DNA of 64,000 nt, taken from NCBI RefSeq assembly GCF_018327705.1, contig NZ_BNEM01000002.1, positions 496,001 to 560,000 on the forward strand. The letters are read 5' to 3'. Positions 63,345 through 64,000 of this stretch are shown here, piece by piece (the stretch's first letter is position 1; the number at the start of each line of letters is the position of its first letter). A program made the translations under genes and the position numbers. Source of the DNA: Catellatospora sp. TT07R-123 (GTDB lineage: Bacteria; Actinomycetota; Actinomycetes; Mycobacteriales; Micromonosporaceae). The notes below the pieces were generated by a model, which made no database searches, was not told the origin of the DNA, and saw only the letters and a program-made list of their open reading frames with translations.

Positions 63345-64000
63345 TCACGCCCGCGCTGTCGCCGCGGCCCGGCGCTGCGTCACGGTCGTGGCGAGGGCGT
63401 CCAGTGTCGGCGCGTCGAAGATCACCCGCATCGACAGCCGTACCCCGAGTGCGGCCCGTACCTGTGCGATGAGCTGCACTGCGATCAGTGATGTGCCGCC
63501 GACGGCGAAGAAGTCGTCGTCGGGCCTGATCGCGTCGACGCCGAGCAGCCCCGACCAGATGCCCGCGAGGGTGGCCGCGACGTCCGGCTCGTCCGTGCCG
63601 GTGTCGGTCCGGCCGGGCGCGACGGTGCCGACCGGTGTGACGGCTGCCGGGGGCGCACCGGGCGGGTCGGGTTCGATCCAGTGCCGGACCCGCTCGTACG
63701 GGTATCCGGGCAGCGGCACCCGGCGGCCCGTGCCGCCGAGCCGCACCGGCATGCCCTGCGCCCACAGCCGCGCGGCGGCGGTGTAGCAGGTCGTGACGTC
63801 GTCGGCGGGTTCCCCGGCGGCGGGCATGCTGTGCAGCGGTGCGGGGCCGCCGCGGGGTGTCTGCATCTGCGCCAGCCCGGCCAGCTGCCGTCCCGGCCCG
63901 CATTCCAGGAATTGCGCCGGGCCGGCGGCGAGCACTGTGTGGATCGCGGGTCCGAACTGGACGGGTTCGCGCAGCAGCGCGACCCAGTGCCCTGGATCCT
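63345..64000 (-). CDS. PKS or hybrid synthase, C-terminal acyltransferase end and carrier protein (partial)
   Basis: Only the last 218 codons are in the window; the gene continues past 64000. The visible part begins in the end of an acyltransferase domain (WVALLREPVQFGP, FLECGPGRQL). It continues with a post-AT linker (LPGYPYERVRHW) and ends in an acyl/peptidyl carrier domain with phosphopantetheine Ser in DDFFAVGGTSLIAVQ. It converges tail-to-tail with the condensation-domain gene 4 bp away. The terminal carrier domain without a thioesterase implies transfer to a partner protein, for which the free-standing C domain is the nearest candidate. Confidence 0.85.
   Translation of the reverse strand, partial: DPGHWVALLREPVQFGPAIHTVLAAGPAQFLECGPGRQLAGLAQMQTPRGGPAPLHSMPAAGEPADDVTTCYTAAARLWAQGMPVRLGGTGRRVPLPGYPYERVRHWIEPDPPGAPPAAVTPVGTVAPGRTDTGTDEPDVAATLAGIWSGLLGVDAIRPDDDFFAVGGTSLIAVQLIAQVRAALGVRLSMRVIFDAPTLDALATTVTQRRAAATARA

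Overview
The window is high-GC DNA with GTG/TTG starts, 4-bp ATGA/GTGA gene overlaps, a SigK/RskA pair, Tat and lipoprotein signals, a type I-E CRISPR locus and NRPS/PKS genes. This indicates a filamentous actinomycete. A Micromonosporaceae-like host is plausible but was not demonstrated.

Layout. 0-8.2 kb: ECF sigma factor with zinc anti-sigma factor, a membrane protein, a SulP permease, a NarL-type two-component system, a PadR regulator with its membrane partner, and a methyltransferase-like protein. 8.2-16.1 kb: an ABC exporter and three secreted proteins (a C39-like protein, a triple-repeat protein and an S53 sedolisin). 16.2-21.1 kb: small regulatory and unknown genes and a secreted phosphodiesterase. 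21.2-28.4 kb: a phosphonate uptake and use operon (GntR, PhnD, PhnC, double PhnE, FAD oxidoreductase, PhnX-like HAD hydrolase, alcohol dehydrogenase). It shares a 28-bp promoter-region motif with the phosphodiesterase. 28.5-33.5 kb: a LacI-controlled sugar locus (MFS permease and GH3 glycosidase). 33.5-35.6 kb: a membrane-protein pair divergent from a TetR regulator. 35.6-37.8 kb: a degenerate stretch with remnants of IS21 istB and an IS701-like transposase, plus two small genes.

37.98-59.99 kb is the centrepiece: CRISPR array 1 (27 repeats), then a leftward type I-E operon read helicase-cas3-cse1-cse2-cas7e-cas5e-cas6e-cas1-cas2-leader-array 1. Divergent from it lie a Ser/Thr kinase with a TPR-like tail, two small genes and an N6-adenine methyltransferase. 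A second, rightward array of 72 repeats follows. The two leaders align without gaps over 50 bp, and the repeats share one stem but have different tetraloops. A UvrD-like helicase with a RelE-like N-terminus is translationally coupled to cas3, so it is probably a working part of the locus. As written, cas1 carries a 1-base frameshift that separates the N-terminal domain from the nuclease core. Interference genes look intact, while adaptation is broken, recently lost, or affected by a sequence error.

60.3-64 kb: edge of a natural-product cluster with an MFS exporter, a free-standing condensation domain, and the 3' end of a synthase ending in acyltransferase and carrier-protein domains that runs off the window.
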